DNA from: Aeromonas australiensis
GTDB taxonomy: Bacteria; Pseudomonadota; Gammaproteobacteria; Enterobacterales; Aeromonadaceae
DNA: 64,000 nt
Direction of reading: 5' to 3'
Assembly (NCBI RefSeq): GCF_000819725.1
Contig: NZ_CDDH01000079.1
Coordinates: forward strand, 16,275-80,274
Positions 47,660-56,924 of the stretch are shown piece after piece. Within the stretch, counting starts at the first letter, position 1, and every line of letters begins with the position of its first letter. A program made the position numbers and the translations under genes. The notes under the pieces are model-generated. The model saw only the letters and a program-made list of their open reading frames with translations. It had not been told where the DNA came from and did no database searches.

Positions 47660-50600
47660 TTACGGGACGATCACCCGGCTCTCGCCGCCGCCGAGGGCTT
47701 CGACCCTGATCTGCACGCCAATCCGCTCCACCAGGGTCTGGACGTGGGAGATGACCCCGATCTGGCGGCCGGCGGCCTGCAGGGAGTCGAGGCTGGAAAG
47801 CGCCAGATCCAGACTGTCTGGATCCAGGGTGCCAAACCCTTCGTCGATAAACAGCGACTCGACCTGGGTCTGCCGTGACGAGAGGCTGGAGAGGGCCAGC
47901 GCCAGCGCCAGCGATACCAGGAAACTCTCGCCGCCAGAGAGGGAGTCCACCGAGCGCACCTCGTCCCCCATGTCGAGATCCACCACCTGCAGCGCCAGAT
48001 CGGTGCCGGGCACCCGCTCCAGCCGGTAGCGCGGCGAGAGCTCGGCGAGCTGGGCGTTGGCCTCCAGCAGCAAGCGCTCGAGGGTGAGGCTCTGGGCAAA
48101 GGTGCGCAGCTTGGCGCCGTTGGCTTGCCCGATCAAGTCGCACAGCTGCTGCCAGTGATCGGCTACTGCCTGCTGGGCGGCCAGCTCCTGTTGCAGGCTG
48201 CCCGCCTTGAGGGCGGCGGCCTCGGCCTGTGCCAGCTTGCTCTTGCACTCGAACAGCTGCTCTTCAAGGGCGCGGCAGCGGGCATCGAGTGCCGTCAGCT
48301 GCTCGCTCAGCTCTGCATCCGGCAGGGCGGCCAGCTCGGGATGGTGCTCCCGATAGCGATCCCGCTTGCTCTCCTCCAGCGCCAGCGCCCGTTGCCGCTC
48401 GGCAAGACGGGTACGGGCCTCGCCAAGGGCATCTTCCAACCCTTGCAGGGCGGTGCGGCGCGCCTTGAGCTCTTCGGGGCTGATGGCGAGCAGGCGGCGC
48501 AGATCGTATTCGGCAATGCCAAGGGTGCTGGCGTGGGCAGCCCAGCGCCCCAGTACCTCCCGCTTGCGGCGGCTACTGGTCTGCTTTTCCTGCTCCACAT
48601 GAGTGAGGCGGGTCTTGAGTTCGGTCTGCCGCTCCCGCAGAGCGCGGGCGCCGCTTTGCATCAGCTCCAGTTCGTTGGCGAGCTGTTGCAGCCGCTGTTG
48701 CCAGCGGCTCTCGACCAGCGGGATCTCCTCCCCATTCAGACAGGCGGCGCGGCTGGTGAGCAGCCCCTGCCGCTGCTGCTCGTGCTCCTTGTAATCGCGC
48801 TCCAGCTTGTGCAGCAGCTCGCGCTGGGTCTGCAGGCGTGCCTCCTGCGCACTCAGGGCCGGGGTGAGGCTGGCGATCTCGCTGGCGAGGCGCTCCCACT
48901 CGCTCTGGCCGTGCAGCCAGGCTTCGCAGGCCCGTTGCCACTCGTGCCACTGCTGGCTGCCGAGCCACTGGCGCCACGGTTGGCCGCCCATCTGCTCGTC
49001 GAGGCGGTGGGCGCCTTGCTCAAGGCGCTGGCGCAGGGTCGCTTCCTGCTCGCCCATCCCCTTCACTTCCCCTTCCAGTGCGATGCGTAGGCGATCGGCC
49101 TCCTGCCACTGCTGGTCAAACTGCTGGTGTTGGGCAGCCAGCTGGCTAAGTTGCTGACGCACCCCTTGTAACTGTTGCTGCCCTAGCTGGGCCTGACGCA
49201 GCAGCTGCTGGCTCTGGGCCAACCCCTGCTCCAGCCCCTGGCCACGGCCAAGCAGGGTGCTCATCAGCTCGTTCCACTCAATGGGGCTCTGGCGCAGCGG
49301 CAGCGGATGACCGAGCAGGGTGTCGCCCCCCAGTTGTTGCCAGCGCTGGGTCAGCTGCTCGGCGCGGGCCTCCAGCTCTGGCAGGTGCTGCTGGCGTACC
49401 GCCAGCTGGCGGGCCAGCTCCTGATGCTCGCTCTCGCACTGGATGTATTGATGGTTGAGCCGCTCCCATTCTAGTTCGAGGCTTCTGACCCGCTCCGCCA
49501 GCTGACCGAGAATGCCGGCTACCTGTGGCTGGCTCTGGCTGTAGGGGTGCTCCTCGGCGCCGCACAGTGGGCAAGGTTCGCCATCGCTCAGGATATGGCG
49601 ATACTGCTCGAAGCTGGCGATGGCACGGGACTGCTCCAGCGCGTGGCGCGCCTCGTCTCGCTGCAGGGCGAGCCGATCGCGGGCGGGGGCCAACTCTTCG
49701 CTTAGGGTGGCGAGCTTGCCCAGCGCCTGCTCCAGCTGGGCAATCTCCTGCTGCAAGCGGCCATGCTGTTCGCCGTGGTTGCGGCCGTAATCGGCCAGCT
49801 CCAGCAACTGGCGCAGCTGACCCAGTTGTTCGGTCTGCTGTTGCCACTGCTCCTGCGCCTTGGCGAGGCGGCTCTCCCACTGCTGCTCCTGCAACTCGTT
49901 CTGTTGCTGTTGCAGCCGAGCTTGTTCCTGTTGCCAGTAGTCGCGCTCTTGCTGGCCTTGCTCCAGCTGGCGCTGCAACTGCTGCAGGGCGCGCAGCTTG
50001 TGATCCCGCAGGGTGAGCAGTTGCTGCAGCTTGTCGGCATCCTCGGCCCAATCCTGCATGGCGGTGAGCAGGGGCTGCCACTGGCGGGCCACCGGTGCCA
50101 GCTCCTTGTGTTCTTCGAGCCAAAGGCCCCACTGCTGGTGCTGCTGCTTGAGCAGTTCCACCTGTCGGCTCTGCTCGTGCCAGCCCTGCTCCAGGGTGAG
50201 CTGCACTTCTCGTTCCTGTGCCCCCTCCTGCTGGATCTTCTGCAACTGCTGCACTTTCTCCCGGATGCGGGTATCGAGTTCTTGTGCCCGCTTGAGTTCG
50301 GGTTGCAGGGCCCCCCATTCCCGCTCGGCAGCGATCTTCTCCGCCAGCAGCTGCTGCTCGGTCAGCGCGCTCTGCTGGGTCTGCTCCTCGAGCTTGGCCA
50401 GCTCCGGCCCCAGCTCGGCGATCACCTTCTCCTGCTGCTGCACTTCGAGAGTGAGGCGGGCCAGCTCGTCGTGATCGGCGCGGGCCACCTGGGCCTGCTC
50501 GGCACGGGCAAACTCCTCGCGCTCGGGGGCGGCGCCGCCGTGGGCCTGCAGGGCGGCATCGAGCGCCGCCTGTCCCTCGGCACAGCCCTGCAGCTGGGCT

Positions 50601-51412
50601 GCAATGCGGCTATTGAGGTCGCGCAACTCCTGCATCAGCTGCTGCTGTTGCTGCTCGTGTTTGAGGGTGGTGGAGAGGCTTATCTGCTGGCTCACCCACT
50701 GCTCGCGGGTCGCATCGTCCATCAGCGCCACGTCGCCGAGACGTTGAGTGATGGCGGCCAGCTTCTGCTGCTCTTCCCGCGCCCGTTCATAGGTCTGGAT
50801 GGAGATGGCGGAGTAGAGCTCGGTGCCGGTCATCCGTTCGAGCAGAGCGGATCGCTCGTTGGCATCCGATTTGAGGAAGGCGGCAAACTCCCCCTGCGGC
50901 AGGATCACCGCGCGGCGGAACTGCTCCCAGGAGAGACCCACCAGCTGGTCGATGCGATCTTGCAGCTCCCGCTTGCTGCCGGAGAAGACCTGCCCAGATC
51001 CCACATCGGTCAGGGTGCGCTCCTGCGCCTGAAAGCGCCCCTCTGCGCGGTTGCGGGCGCGGCGCACCGCCCAGCGGGCCAGCCAGATGCGGCCATCGCA
51101 ACCACGAAACTGCACCTCGGCAAAGCCGCTGGCGTGGCCGCGACTGAGAATGCCGCGCACGTCGTTGGCCTTGAGCTTCTCCTCGTCATCCATGCGGCCC
51201 ACTTCGGCCACATTCTTGCGATTGGCGATAAAGCGCGGCATCTCGTCATAGAGGGCCAGACAAATAGCGTCAAGCAGGGTGCTCTTGCCGGCGCCGGTGT
51301 TGCCGGTGATGGCAAACAGGCCGGCGGCGCCGAGCGCCCCTCTGGTAAAGTCGATGGTGAAGGGACCGGTCAGACTGGCCAGATTCTCACCTGACAGAGA
51401 CAAGATTTTCAT
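47660..51412 (-). CDS. sbcC: Exonuclease subunit SbcC
   Basis: A 1250-residue SMC-like ATPase. Walker A is GNTGAGKSTLLDAI near residue 40, two long Gln/Leu/Arg-rich coiled coils flank the zinc hook CPLCGAEEHP (Cys614 and Cys617), and the C-terminus holds the signature SLSGGESFLVSLALALALS and Walker B-type SLFIDEGFGTLD. With SbcD it forms the Mre11-Rad50-like nuclease that cuts hairpins and blocked ends. Starts within the sbcD stop (ATGA). E. coli SbcC has 1048 residues; the extra length lies in the coiled coils. Confidence 0.95.
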   Translation of the reverse strand: MKILSLSGENLASLTGPFTIDFTRGALGAAGLFAITGNTGAGKSTLLDAICLALYDEMPRFIANRKNVAEVGRMDDEEKLKANDVRGILSRGHASGFAEVQFRGCDGRIWLARWAVRRARNRAEGRFQAQERTLTDVGSGQVFSGSKRELQDRIDQLVGLSWEQFRRAVILPQGEFAAFLKSDANERSALLERMTGTELYSAISIQTYERAREEQQKLAAITQRLGDVALMDDATREQWVSQQISLSTTLKHEQQQQQLMQELRDLNSRIAAQLQGCAEGQAALDAALQAHGGAAPEREEFARAEQAQVARADHDELARLTLEVQQQEKVIAELGPELAKLEEQTQQSALTEQQLLAEKIAAEREWGALQPELKRAQELDTRIREKVQQLQKIQQEGAQEREVQLTLEQGWHEQSRQVELLKQQHQQWGLWLEEHKELAPVARQWQPLLTAMQDWAEDADKLQQLLTLRDHKLRALQQLQRQLEQGQQERDYWQQEQARLQQQQNELQEQQWESRLAKAQEQWQQQTEQLGQLRQLLELADYGRNHGEQHGRLQQEIAQLEQALGKLATLSEELAPARDRLALQRDEARHALEQSRAIASFEQYRHILSDGEPCPLCGAEEHPYSQSQPQVAGILGQLAERVRSLELEWERLNHQYIQCESEHQELARQLAVRQQHLPELEARAEQLTQRWQQLGGDTLLGHPLPLRQSPIEWNELMSTLLGRGQGLEQGLAQSQQLLRQAQLGQQQLQGVRQQLSQLAAQHQQFDQQWQEADRLRIALEGEVKGMGEQEATLRQRLEQGAHRLDEQMGGQPWRQWLGSQQWHEWQRACEAWLHGQSEWERLASEIASLTPALSAQEARLQTQRELLHKLERDYKEHEQQRQGLLTSRAACLNGEEIPLVESRWQQRLQQLANELELMQSGARALRERQTELKTRLTHVEQEKQTSSRRKREVLGRWAAHASTLGIAEYDLRRLLAISPEELKARRTALQGLEDALGEARTRLAERQRALALEESKRDRYREHHPELAALPDAELSEQLTALDARCRALEEQLFECKSKLAQAEAAALKAGSLQQELAAQQAVADHWQQLCDLIGQANGAKLRTFAQSLTLERLLLEANAQLAELSPRYRLERVPGTDLALQVVDLDMGDEVRSVDSLSGGESFLVSLALALALSSLSSRQTQVESLFIDEGFGTLDPDSLDLALSSLDSLQAAGRQIGVISHVQTLVERIGVQIRVEALGGGESRVIVP

Positions 51413-52635
51413 TGGTTTGACTCCTTCACCTGCTCCAGGATCTCTTCAAACGAGGCGACCAACCCAGCCTCGGGCTCCCCTTCAAACTGGCGCTGATAGC
51501 AGAGGCGAAACACCTCGGTGGGGGAGAGCTCATCGAGCCTGCGCCGCTCGCGACCATCGGCCAGCCCTTCCCCCGAGCCCTGATACTGGGTGCTGATGCG
51601 GGCCAGACGCACCGGCTTGTCGGCGATGGCGGCGAGAATGCGCTCGCGGATCCGCGCCTCGGGCTTGGGCAGCAGCAGCCGCACTTCGAGGAAGGGTTGT
51701 GCCTCTTGTGGACAAGCAGGCAGCTCGAGCGATGCGATGGCGTTCAGCGCGTCGTCGAGGGTGCTCTGGGGCAGGCGGATCATCTCCACCGCGCGGGGCA
51801 CCGGGATCCGCTCCAGCCCGGCCAGTTTCCCCCTCGCAAAGGTCACTTCCAGCACCTGATGGTTGTAGTTGGCTTCGGCGAGCGATAGCGGTAGCGGCGA
51901 GCCGCTGTAGTGCACCCCCTCTGCCGGACTCTGGGCCAGATGGAGGTGGCCGAGCGCCGTGTAGTCGGCACTGACAAAGAGTTCGGCGGGCAGGGCGTGC
52001 TGGTTGCCGCCGAGCACCCGCCGCTCTGAAAGCTCCGAGAGCTGGCCCGCCGCCAGATAGGCGTGGCCCATGGCGATGAGCGGCAGAGCCTCCCCGCAGC
52101 GAGTGCGCCCTTCGGCCAGCACTTCGGCGTAGACCTGTCGAACCCCTTCGATCAGCCTGTCTTGTCCTTCTGCCAGCTGTTCCACCCGCAGATCGCTGCT
52201 GCGCAGGAACGGCACGGCGGCGCACCAGGCGGCAATGTTGCCCTCCTTGTCTTGCAGCGGTACCAGCAGACGGTCGGTCTCGAGCTTGCCCTCACTGTCG
52301 CGGCTGATGCTGCCCACCAGATGCAGATCAAAGGCGCGCAGCAGCTCGTGGGGGGCATCGAGCTTGGAGGGGGAGTCGTGGTTGCCGCCGATCAGCACCA
52401 TGTTGAGGCGGGGCATCTCGGCGCGCAGCCGCGCCAGAAAACGGTAGAGCTGTTGCCAGGCGCTGGCGGGGGGATTGGCGGTATCAAACAGATCGCCCGC
52501 CACCAGCAGGGCGTCGATCTCGCGTGTCTTGAGGGTGTCGCTCAGCCAGTCGAGAAAGGCATCGTGTTCAAAACGGCGGTCATGACCATGAAGTTGATGG
52601 CCAAGGTGCCAGTCGGCGGTATGGAGGATTTTCAT
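51409..52635 (-). CDS. sbcD: Exonuclease subunit SbcD
   Basis: A 408-residue Mre11-type nuclease. Metal ligands are seen in MKILHTADWHLGH, VAGDLFDTANPP, LIGGNHDSPSKL and YTALGHLHLAQ. ATG 52635 opens the conserved motif and replaces a longer open frame. Translationally coupled to sbcC by a 4-bp overlap. Confidence 0.95.
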   Translation of the reverse strand: MKILHTADWHLGHQLHGHDRRFEHDAFLDWLSDTLKTREIDALLVAGDLFDTANPPASAWQQLYRFLARLRAEMPRLNMVLIGGNHDSPSKLDAPHELLRAFDLHLVGSISRDSEGKLETDRLLVPLQDKEGNIAAWCAAVPFLRSSDLRVEQLAEGQDRLIEGVRQVYAEVLAEGRTRCGEALPLIAMGHAYLAAGQLSELSERRVLGGNQHALPAELFVSADYTALGHLHLAQSPAEGVHYSGSPLPLSLAEANYNHQVLEVTFARGKLAGLERIPVPRAVEMIRLPQSTLDDALNAIASLELPACPQEAQPFLEVRLLLPKPEARIRERILAAIADKPVRLARISTQYQGSGEGLADGRERRRLDELSPTEVFRLCYQRQFEGEPEAGLVASFEEILEQVKESNQ

Positions 52636-52738
52636 TGGAAAGCAGCCCGGTTGCAGGGACGGTGCCTGTGGCACCCGATGAGGACAAGATGAGGATGCCC
52701 CGTGCTTTTTTCAAGTAAAACAGGGGGCTGGCATCGAT

Positions 52739-53167
52739 TCAGGCAGGTTCGCAGCACATCCGGTATTGGGGGTGGCCGGTGAGGGGATCGGACTCCTCGG
52801 CCTCAATGACGAAGCCGTGGCGGCGATAGAAACGCACCGCCTGATCATTCTCGACAAAGACCCGGGCGTGGAGTGTCGCCCCCTGACGCTTGGCCTCCTG
52901 CAGCAGGGCGTGGCCGACGCCGCGGCCCTGGCGGTCGGGGCGCACGAAGAGGGCGGCGAGATAGTTGTCCACCAGCGCCATAAAACCGAGCAGATCGCCG
53001 CGCTCCTCGAATACCCAGATGGCGGCGCGATCGAGATAGCGGGTACGCAGATCCTCCTGGGCCTGCCACCAGCAGGAGGCATCGACGAAATCGTGGGCCT
53101 GCAGGGAGGCCAGCAACCAGATTTCGACGATCTCTTCCATGTCTTCCGGGCGACTTGGCCGCAACAT
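52739..53167 (-). CDS. GNAT-family N-acetyltransferase
   Basis: A 142-residue acetyltransferase. LFVRPDRQGRGVGHALLQEA is the acetyl-CoA pyrophosphate loop (RGVGHAL), and NDQAVRFYRRHGFVIEAEE the typical C-terminal motif. Similar in shape to YjaB/YiaC proteins. The substrate is unknown. It lies 104 bp upstream of sbcD but with its own spacing. Confidence 0.85.
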   Translation of the reverse strand: MLRPSRPEDMEEIVEIWLLASLQAHDFVDASCWWQAQEDLRTRYLDRAAIWVFEERGDLLGFMALVDNYLAALFVRPDRQGRGVGHALLQEAKRQGATLHARVFVENDQAVRFYRRHGFVIEAEESDPLTGHPQYRMCCEPA

Positions 53168-53344
53168 ACCTTCATCCTTATTAACAATTTACTTTCGCAG
53201 TCTAGGGGAACCTGATGAACAAACAGGTGACAGAAAAGAGACCTTGTGAGGTCGATCGCCCTTTATTTAGCGAGAATGATTGGCTGATCACAAAGCACCT
53301 CTCTAGTACAATGTCCGCCGGACAATCTAGAGACCGAGGACGCC

Positions 53345-54256
53345 ATGTGGTTTAAAAACCTGCAGATTTATCGTTTTACCCGCCCCTTTGACCTGACCGT
53401 GGATCAGCTGGAAACCCAGCTGGAAGCCTGTGCTTTTACCCCTTGCGGCAGTCAGGACATCTCCCGTTTCGGGTGGGTCAAGCCCCTTGGCAAATTCGGC
53501 TCAACCCTGACCCACTCTGCCTCCGGCCACATCCTCATCTGCGCCCGCAAAGAGGAGAAGATGCTGCCCGGTACCGTGGTCAAGGAGATGCTGGCCGAGA
53601 AGGTAGAGGCGATCGAATTCGAGCAAGGGCGAGCCCTCAAGAAGAAAGAGAAGGAGGCGCTGAAAGAGGAGATCCTCCACACCCTGCTGCCCCGTGCCTT
53701 TAGTCGTACCAGCCAGACCTTCGCCTGGATCAATCCGGCCGACAATTTGATGGTGGTGGATGCAGGTTCTGCCAAGAAGGCAGACGATCTGCTGGCGCTG
53801 CTGCGCAAATCCATCGGCTCCCTGCCGGTGGTGCCGGTGGCCCTCAAGAACCCGCCCGAGATCACCATGACCGAGTGGCTGAACGAGGGCAACTTGCCTG
53901 CCTCCTTCACGCTGGAAGATGAAGCCGAGCTGCGCAGTGCCATGGAGCACGGCGGCATCATCCGCTGCAAGCAGCAGGATCTGATGACCGATGAAATCAA
54001 GAACCATCTGGCCAACGACAAGCTGGTGACCAAGCTGGCCCTCAACTGGGGCGAGACTGTCAGCTTCGTGCTGGGGGATGATCTCTCCATCAAGCGCCTG
54101 AAGTTCAGCGAAGAGCTGCGCGAGCAGAACGACGACGTCACCAGCGAAGATCCGGCCGCCCGTCTGGATGCGGACTTCGCCCTGGTCACCGCCGAGCTGG
54201 CCCAGTTTATCCCGGCGCTGTTTGCCGCTTTGGGTGGCGAAGAACAGTCCATCTAA
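53345..54256 (+). CDS. rdgC: RdgC, recombination-associated DNA-binding protein
   Basis: A 303-residue protein of the RdgC family, which forms a ring-shaped dimer around duplex DNA and limits RecA loading. MWFKNLQIYRFTRPF, GWVKPLGKFGSTL and VTKLALNWGETVSFVL are family hallmarks. Preceded by GAGGA close to the ATG; a TACAAT -10-like box lies at 53307-53312. Adjacent sbcDC is also recombination-related, but divergently placed. Confidence 0.95.
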   Translation: MWFKNLQIYRFTRPFDLTVDQLETQLEACAFTPCGSQDISRFGWVKPLGKFGSTLTHSASGHILICARKEEKMLPGTVVKEMLAEKVEAIEFEQGRALKKKEKEALKEEILHTLLPRAFSRTSQTFAWINPADNLMVVDAGSAKKADDLLALLRKSIGSLPVVPVALKNPPEITMTEWLNEGNLPASFTLEDEAELRSAMEHGGIIRCKQQDLMTDEIKNHLANDKLVTKLALNWGETVSFVLGDDLSIKRLKFSEELREQNDDVTSEDPAARLDADFALVTAELAQFIPALFAALGGEEQSI

Positions 54257-54277
54257 GCGAACTGGATTTTTCTGCTT

Positions 54278-54308
54278 GAAAAAAACCGCCTTCGGGCGTT
54301 TTTTTTAT
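54278..54308 (+). terminator. Terminator of rdgC
   Basis: A-run, CGCC TTCG GGCG stem-loop and T-run. Confidence 0.85.
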
Positions 54309-54433
54309 ATCTATTGCGGATCACCATTATTGATAGATGAGTAAGATATTGATCTTATTCAATAACTTGAGCTATCAGCGCCAATCGTGACATAGTCCCT
54401 TTTTATGGTTTCAGAATGAACAAGGAGAGTGTC

Positions 54434-56215
54434 ATGTTGCGCAAACCTCTGGGGCTGGTTGTCGCCCTTGCCCTGCTGGCCGGTTGTGCCAGTGACAAGG
54501 GCTTTCACTACGCCCCGCCAGCCCAGACCCTGATCGCACCCGAAGCCGCTAGTGGCTGGACCGACAAACAGGGCTGGCAGGGCCATGATTTTATGGTGGC
54601 GGCCGCCAACCCGCTGGCGGTGGATGCGGGCTACCAGATCATCAAGGCTGGTGGCAGTGCCGTCGATGCCGCCATTGCAGTGCAGCTGGTGTTGACGCTG
54701 GTGGAGCCGCAATCCTCCGGGATCGGTGGTGGAACCCTGCTGCTGGTGTGGGATGGCCGCAAGGTGAGTGCGGTGGATGGCCGCGAGACGGCGCCGGCTG
54801 CCGCCACCGACCAGCTGTTTATGCAAGATGGCAAGCCGCTGGCGTTTTATGACGGGGTGGTGGGGGGGCGCTCGGTCGGCGTTCCCGGTACCCTGCGCGC
54901 GCTGGCGCTGGCCCATCAGCGTTATGGCAAGTTGCCCTGGGCTGCGCTGTTCGAGCCCGCCATCACCCTGGCAGAGCAAGGATTTGTGATTAGTCCACGG
55001 CTGGCCACCTTGCTGGCCAAGGATCCCTATCTGGCACGGGATCCGGAGGCGCGCGCCTACTTCTATCAGGTGGATGGCAGCCCCAAACCGGCAGGCACCC
55101 GGCTGACCAACCCGGCGCTGGCCAAGGTGTTGCGCACTCTGGCCACAGAGGGGGCGGATGCCTTTTATCAGGGGCCGTTGGCGGATGCCATGGTGGCCAA
55201 GGTGCGCCAGCATCCCACCAATCCCGGGATACTGGCGGCCAGCGATCTGGCCAGCTATCAGGCTAAAGTGCGGGATGGCCTCTGCTTTGACTATCGCCAG
55301 AGCAAGATCTGCGGCTTTCCCACTCCCTCGTCCGGCACCCTGGCACTCGGCCAGATCTTCGGCATGCTGGAGAGCCGCGATATGGCGGCCTTCAAGCCGA
55401 TCACCACCAAGGAGGGGGGACTGGCAGCCTCCAGCGAGGCTATCCACCTCTACAGCGAAGCGGCGCGTCTGGCCTTCGCCGATCGCAACCAGTACGTCGC
55501 CGACAGCGATTTTGTCAGCGTGCCGGTGCAGGGGCTGCTGGACAAGGGCTATCTGGCCGAGCGCGGCAAGCTTGTCACAGAGAGATCCATGGGGGTTGCC
55601 CAGCCCGGTACTCCGCCACTGGCGCTGGCGCGCGGCAAGGATGCGACCCCCGAACTCCCCTCTACCAGCCATGTCTCGATTGTCGACAAGGCGGGGATGG
55701 CTATCTCCATGACCAGCTCCATCGAGGATGGTTTCGGGTCGCGCCAGATGGTCAACGGTTACCTGCTCAACAACCAGCTCACCGACTTCTCCTTCACCTC
55801 GGTGGATGCTGCCGGTCTGCCGGTGGCAAACCGGGTGGAGCCGGGCAAGCGGCCCCGCTCCTCCATGTCACCCCTGCTGGTGTTTGACAAGCCAAGCGGC
55901 GAGCTGACCATGACGCTGGGCTCGCCGGGGGGCTCCGCCATCATCAACTACGTGGGCAAGACCCTGCTCGGCACCCAGGATTGGGGCCTGAACCTGCAGC
56001 AGGCCATCAACCTGCCCAACTTTGGCAGCCGCAACGCCCCCACCGAGCTGGAAGCGGGGCGCACCCCCATGTCGGTGATCGAGGAACTGAAGGCGAGGGG
56101 ACATGAGGTGGTACTGAACGAGCAGACCTCCGGCCTGCAAGGGGTTGAGCGCAACGCTGGTGGCTGGTTTGGCGCAGCGGATCCGCGCCGGGAAGGGATC
56201 GCCAAGGGGGAGTAA
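54434..56215 (+). CDS. ggt: Gamma-glutamyltransferase, lipoprotein form
   Basis: A 593-residue Ntn-hydrolase that cleaves gamma-glutamyl bonds (for example of glutathione) in the periplasm. The lipobox LALLAGC gives lipidated Cys18, whereas E. coli Ggt has a plain signal peptide. The catalytic Thr generated by autoprocessing is Thr411 in PSTSHVSIVDK, followed by SMTSSIEDGFGSR and the oxyanion GSPGGS region. ATG 54434 is chosen because AAGGAG lies 6 nt upstream. Confidence 0.93.
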   Translation: MLRKPLGLVVALALLAGCASDKGFHYAPPAQTLIAPEAASGWTDKQGWQGHDFMVAAANPLAVDAGYQIIKAGGSAVDAAIAVQLVLTLVEPQSSGIGGGTLLLVWDGRKVSAVDGRETAPAAATDQLFMQDGKPLAFYDGVVGGRSVGVPGTLRALALAHQRYGKLPWAALFEPAITLAEQGFVISPRLATLLAKDPYLARDPEARAYFYQVDGSPKPAGTRLTNPALAKVLRTLATEGADAFYQGPLADAMVAKVRQHPTNPGILAASDLASYQAKVRDGLCFDYRQSKICGFPTPSSGTLALGQIFGMLESRDMAAFKPITTKEGGLAASSEAIHLYSEAARLAFADRNQYVADSDFVSVPVQGLLDKGYLAERGKLVTERSMGVAQPGTPPLALARGKDATPELPSTSHVSIVDKAGMAISMTSSIEDGFGSRQMVNGYLLNNQLTDFSFTSVDAAGLPVANRVEPGKRPRSSMSPLLVFDKPSGELTMTLGSPGGSAIINYVGKTLLGTQDWGLNLQQAINLPNFGSRNAPTELEAGRTPMSVIEELKARGHEVVLNEQTSGLQGVERNAGGWFGAADPRREGIAKGE

Positions 56216-56227
56216 GGTTCCCACAGC

Positions 56228-56256
56228 AACAAGGCCAGCATGATGCTGGCCTTGTT
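56228..56256. terminator. Bidirectional terminator between ggt and the FKBP gene
   Basis: AACAAGGCCAGCA/TGCTGGCCTTGTT, 13-bp stem between convergent genes. Confidence 0.88.
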
Positions 56257-56280
56257 ATTGATGTCGTCTAACCTGGAAGA

Positions 56281-56751
56281 TTATTTGATACCCAACAGCT
56301 CCACGTCGAAGATCAAGACTGAGCCCGGCGGGATTTTACCTGCAGCGCGGTCGCCGTAGGCGAGGTTGGCGGGGATATAGAAACGGGTCTTCTCCCCTTC
56401 CACCATCAGCTGAACCCCTTCAGTCCACCCTTTGATCACCTGATTGAGGCCGAACTCGATGGGCTCGCCACGAGCGACCGAGCTGTCAAAGACGGTGCCA
56501 TCCAGCAGCTTGCCCTCGTAGTGCACCTTCACCTTGCTGGTGGCGGTGGGGTGAACGGTGCCGGTGCCCGGGGTCAGCACTTCGTACTGCAGGCCGGAGG
56601 CGGTGGTGGTCACCAGCGGTTTCTCCTTGTTGCTGGCGAGGAACTCGGCGCCAATCCGTACGTTCTCAACAGCCTGTTTTTTGCTGTTGCTGCTGGCGTA
56701 GAAGTAGTAGGCCACACCGGCGATGAGCAGCGCGATCAGTATGAATTTCAT
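56281..56751 (-). CDS. FKBP-type peptidyl-prolyl isomerase, membrane-anchored
   Basis: A 156-residue protein. An N-terminal hydrophobic anchor (FILIALLIAGVAYYFYA) is followed by a short linker and one FKBP domain (KVHYEGKLLDGTVFDSS; GWTEGVQLMVEGEKTRFYIP; PPGSVLIFDVELLGI). It is expected to act on the periplasmic side of the inner membrane on proline-containing folding substrates. ATG 56751 has AGGA 7 nt upstream. The FklB/FkpA dimerisation domain is largely missing. Confidence 0.9.
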   Translation of the reverse strand: MKFILIALLIAGVAYYFYASSNSKKQAVENVRIGAEFLASNKEKPLVTTTASGLQYEVLTPGTGTVHPTATSKVKVHYEGKLLDGTVFDSSVARGEPIEFGLNQVIKGWTEGVQLMVEGEKTRFYIPANLAYGDRAAGKIPPGSVLIFDVELLGIK

Positions 56752-56924
56752 CGGTTTTTCCTGTTCCATGAAATGTAAAAAGTGCAATGAGGGGCCATCT
56801 TATCGCGCACTGCCGCTGATGGCGAGCCACAGGGCGGGAGGATGTGAGCGGGCAGGCAAACTCCGGTGAGCTGGACGCAAAAAGGGGCGAGTCGCTGACT
56901 CGCCCCTTGTCATGGCGGCGGCGC

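Noticed and set aside
47671..51394. Several long open frames opposite or out of frame within sbcC and sbcD (for example 49763-51394)
   Set aside because: High G+C and low stop frequency produce such frames; none has a ribosome binding site or recognisable domains, while sbcC and sbcD are well supported.
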